Source: Pyrrhosoma nymphula (lineage: Eukaryota > Arthropoda > Insecta > Odonata > Coenagrionidae). From it: 64,000 nucleotides of DNA. A program made the translations under genes and the position numbers. Under the pieces are notes generated by a model. That model searched no databases. It saw only the letters and a program-made list of their open reading frames with translations, and was not told the DNA's origin. The stretch's first letter is position 1; each line of letters starts with the position of its first letter. Location of the stretch: the NCBI GenBank assembly GCA_963573305.1, contig OY754327.1:144252855-144316854 (forward strand). Reading direction: 5' to 3'. Below, in pieces: positions 61,690-64,000 of the stretch.

Positions 61690-62450
61690 ACATTTTATCT
61701 TAGTAAATGCACTGAAGTACACTTCTTACGAAAGCAATCGCGCCAATGGAATGCTTATAAAGTGGGGAGGTGAATATAAGTGTGTCATATGGATCAAAAT
61801 ACCTGGGAGTCGCTATAAAATCAGACTCAGAGTGGGGAAAACGCATGCGATACATTTTCGGCGCTTCATGAAAGAGTCTAGAAGCTACCAAACGAATGCT
61901 AGAGACGCCGCGAGAATTTGGGACCAGACAAGGAAGATTCAGTGCGCGAGATATAACAAAATACAAAGAAAAGCCGTATACTTTGTTAACAACTGCTATG
62001 AGCAAACAGAAAATAACACACAGCTAATGGAAGGACGGAGTTGGAAGCCAGTTGAGGCAGGGAGGCTACACGCTAGGCTTAGATTACTTGAAAAAAATCT
62101 GATCAGGCGAGTTTCTGAATGATACGGAGGATATTACTTTAACCCCGCTGAATATCTCTGGGGCTAGCTGATAGAAGCGGCAAAATAAGAGAGATACTCT
62201 GCGCAAAATGATAAGTACTAAAATTCCTTCTTCCCACGAATCATTAATGACTACAACAAAAACAGAGCGGTACACTTAAGATACCCCTTTAACATACCTA
62301 CTTTCGTCCTTTCCACATTCCTATTCTCCATTTAATTCCCTTTTCGTGGCTGGTGTCCTAACAGCCCTTGCCACTCTCCCTAACGGTGGCTTGCAGCCAC
62401 CTGGTGGCCATGGTGGCTTGCAGCTTGCAGCAGTATGTAGATGTAGGCTA
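61690..62450 (+). mobile_element. LINE-E C-terminal fragment and 3' end
   Basis: In two frames the plus strand reads SKYLGVAIKSDSEWGKRMRY, then ARIWDQTRKIQ, IQRKAVYFVNNCYEQTE, NTQLMEGRSWKP and LHARLRLLEK, the segment downstream of the RT core in Jockey/CR1-like LINEs. FLNDTEDITLTPLNIS and a GGTGGCTTGCAG-containing 3' end follow near 62,385-62,450. Several frameshifts are present. Confidence 0.75.
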
Positions 62451-64000
62451 TTTTCTACTTTGCTGGAAAGGTTTATGGTAGAATTCAGTGCCTCTAGTTT
62501 GGTTTGAGTTTAACTCACAGTGTCATGTGTTTTCCCATTTCTGTCCCACGGCCTCTTGTCCTATGGTATCCATTTGTCCGTGCTACAGGCAAACATAGAC
62601 GACCCTAATGCCCACACCTTGTTTTCCACTTCCCCATATCTCATGTCAAAAATCCTTTCCTTGTTTTGGACCGCCTGGTACAGCCCTTCCAAAAGATTAT
62701 TTGGTTTTTAAGGTCGCAAAGTACTCTGCTATTCCTCCTTCCAAAGCTTCATTTTTCTGTCACCGGGAACTTAAAGGCCGTCCTGTTTGGAATGGTTTCT
62801 TGTGATACGAAAGAATATATTGAAATCTCCGAGGAACCTTTACTTACTCTGTCCAACTAAACTATTTATCTATGTTACTTTTTCCTAATGATATTGTTTC
62901 GTAGATATCGCCTGGGGTTGAGGTCATTACAAAGAAAGTGAGTAGCATTGGCCTACTTCTCCATCTATATTTGCTTCTGGGATAGTTTGAAATTGCGTAT
63001 TCATCGGCTATATCCTTAAACTTATTGATAGTCTTATATGATAGGCTGGGCACGTTTCTCTATCTCTCACGGTCAAATTTATTCGACGCTTAGTATTAAT
63101 AGGAATTTATTTAAATGTTGAATGCTAAGTTAATTTATTTTTAAAAGATTAGCATTCAGCTTGAATTACAAGGGAGCGAGCGTTTGGATTTCTATTGATA
63201 CAATGGTCATTCGCATTAAGTGCTATACCGAACCCTATACTGTACTAGGTAGAAGGCAAGATGGTTAAGTCGCCTAGTGTCATCCTTCTTAAATATTAAA
63301 ATGATCAAAAAAGTTATTTGTGAAACATTTATAGCTAGTTAAACCTTCCTGAAAGTAGTCGAGTGTGAAGGAATACGAGTTTATGATATTAACTATATTT
63401 ATACCCGTGAAATTCTTTTGATACTGCAAATTTGGTCCATCGTAGTTTCGTATACATTTCATCATGTCTTTGCAAAGACACAGTCAGGGAACTTATAGCA
63501 AGAATGTATACACAATGATAAGGAGGATTTTAAATGTTTTGTGTTGGATCAAATGAATAATTCATTCTTACTACTAGTCATCACTCTCACTAAAATTTGA
63601 TCATTTATGCTCGATTTAATGAGCGTAGTTTGAACCAAAACTGGTCCAAAAGTATCCTAATTTTGAAATAAAACTATTAGAGCGATATAGGTACATCTAT
63701 TTTTGATAGAATGATCGTTGGTATATCATTGGTATTGTGGGTTCAGTTAGCTAGGATATAACATTCGTGAACTATGATAGCCCCCAACAACTCTGGCTTC
63801 ATGATGATACAGTGTACTTTGAATAGGTCACTGGTGGCATGAATATTGGCTAATCTGAAATCATAGTATTAAACAAAAATATAATCTTATATCTCATTGT
63901 TATAAAAATAAAATGAGAAATCTAAAACTACAATGGTTAAATTATTCGTCCAACTTGCTTAATCTGTCGAACATTAGTATAACGATGTAGAACATCATTA

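Larger units (their letters stand above)
46828..64000 (-). other. lab: Presumed labial intron 1 (partial, at least 17.2 kb)
   Basis: No minus-strand open frame between the acceptor and the right end of the window encodes a labial hexapeptide region or N-terminal exon, so I infer that the upstream exon lies beyond 64,000. The interval holds GC-rich islands, LINE and SINE remains and otherwise AT-rich sequence without coding signal. The stretches 50.5-52.0, 52.6-55.1, 55.5-58.05, 58.5-59.3 and 62.5-64.0 kb contain nothing I can identify. A large labial intron is usual in insects with big genomes. A small non-coding first exon within this span cannot be excluded. Confidence 0.7.

Noticed and set aside
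1..64000. CRISPR array, operon or phage-like system
   Set aside because: No regularly spaced repeats or compact gene clusters; introns, a Hox gene, LINEs and SINEs show an animal genome.

Overview
The window looks like an arthropod, most likely insect, chromosome segment: AT-rich, intron-rich and packed with decayed transposable elements of several classes. It carries one convincing host protein-coding exon, the homeobox-containing last exon of the Hox gene labial (lab, Hox1 class), on the minus strand at 46,112-46,827. I cannot name the species. The exon starts at a clear splice acceptor and ends at a stop. No upstream exon encoding a labial hexapeptide (YKWM-type) is visible between 46,830 and 64,000, so I infer that the right-hand 17 kb is labial intron 1 and that everything left of 46.1 kb is the 3' flank of the gene. 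In insects labial normally sits at the anterior (3') end of the Hox cluster.

Layout. 1-2.8 kb: a tRNA-like SINE, a foldback element and a LINE fragment. 2.8-7.0 kb: non-coding, with two CpG/GC-rich islands. 7.0-14.2 kb: a PHD-finger/APE-endonuclease/RT LINE (LINE-A), split by a hAT DNA transposon with an 8-bp target-site duplication, which is itself split by the 3' end of another LINE (LINE-B). 14.2-16.25 kb: remains of a DNA-transposon-like element of a family I cannot name, and another LINE-B piece. 16.3-20.6 kb: mostly unannotatable, with a purine-rich island at 19.9-20.2 kb. 20.6-22.45 kb: a SINE, a scrambled mariner, and a second SINE family with a MITE inside it. 22.45-34.6 kb: sparse, with foldback elements and LINE relics. 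34.7-36.4 kb: the largest GC-rich island, whose pyrimidine/purine strand bias flips at about 35.85 kb. 38.4-40.2 kb: a SINE and a complex foldback carrying an identical 200-bp duplication. 41-46 kb: LINE and SINE remains and the probable labial 3' UTR. 46.1-46.83 kb: labial exon. 46.83-64 kb: presumed labial intron with GC-rich islands at 52.0-52.55, 55.2-55.5 and 58.1-58.45 kb, a mosaic of LINE reverse transcriptase pieces, SINEs and a LINE 3' end.

How it may work together. The only host gene encodes a Hox1 transcription factor. The most interesting non-TE signal is a pair of exact copies of the 10-mer TGATGGATTG, the labial/Extradenticle composite site known from the Drosophila labial autoregulatory enhancer. 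They lie at 35,859-35,868 and, on the opposite strand, 36,907-36,916. They are 1.05 kb apart and about 9-11 kb downstream of the labial exon; the first lies inside the GC-rich island at the point of the strand-bias flip. Together with the island they suggest a candidate 3' labial enhancer, but this is inference. The TE relics carry frameshifts and stops and probably have no current coding role. Apart from the possible enhancer I found no convincing new multi-gene system.
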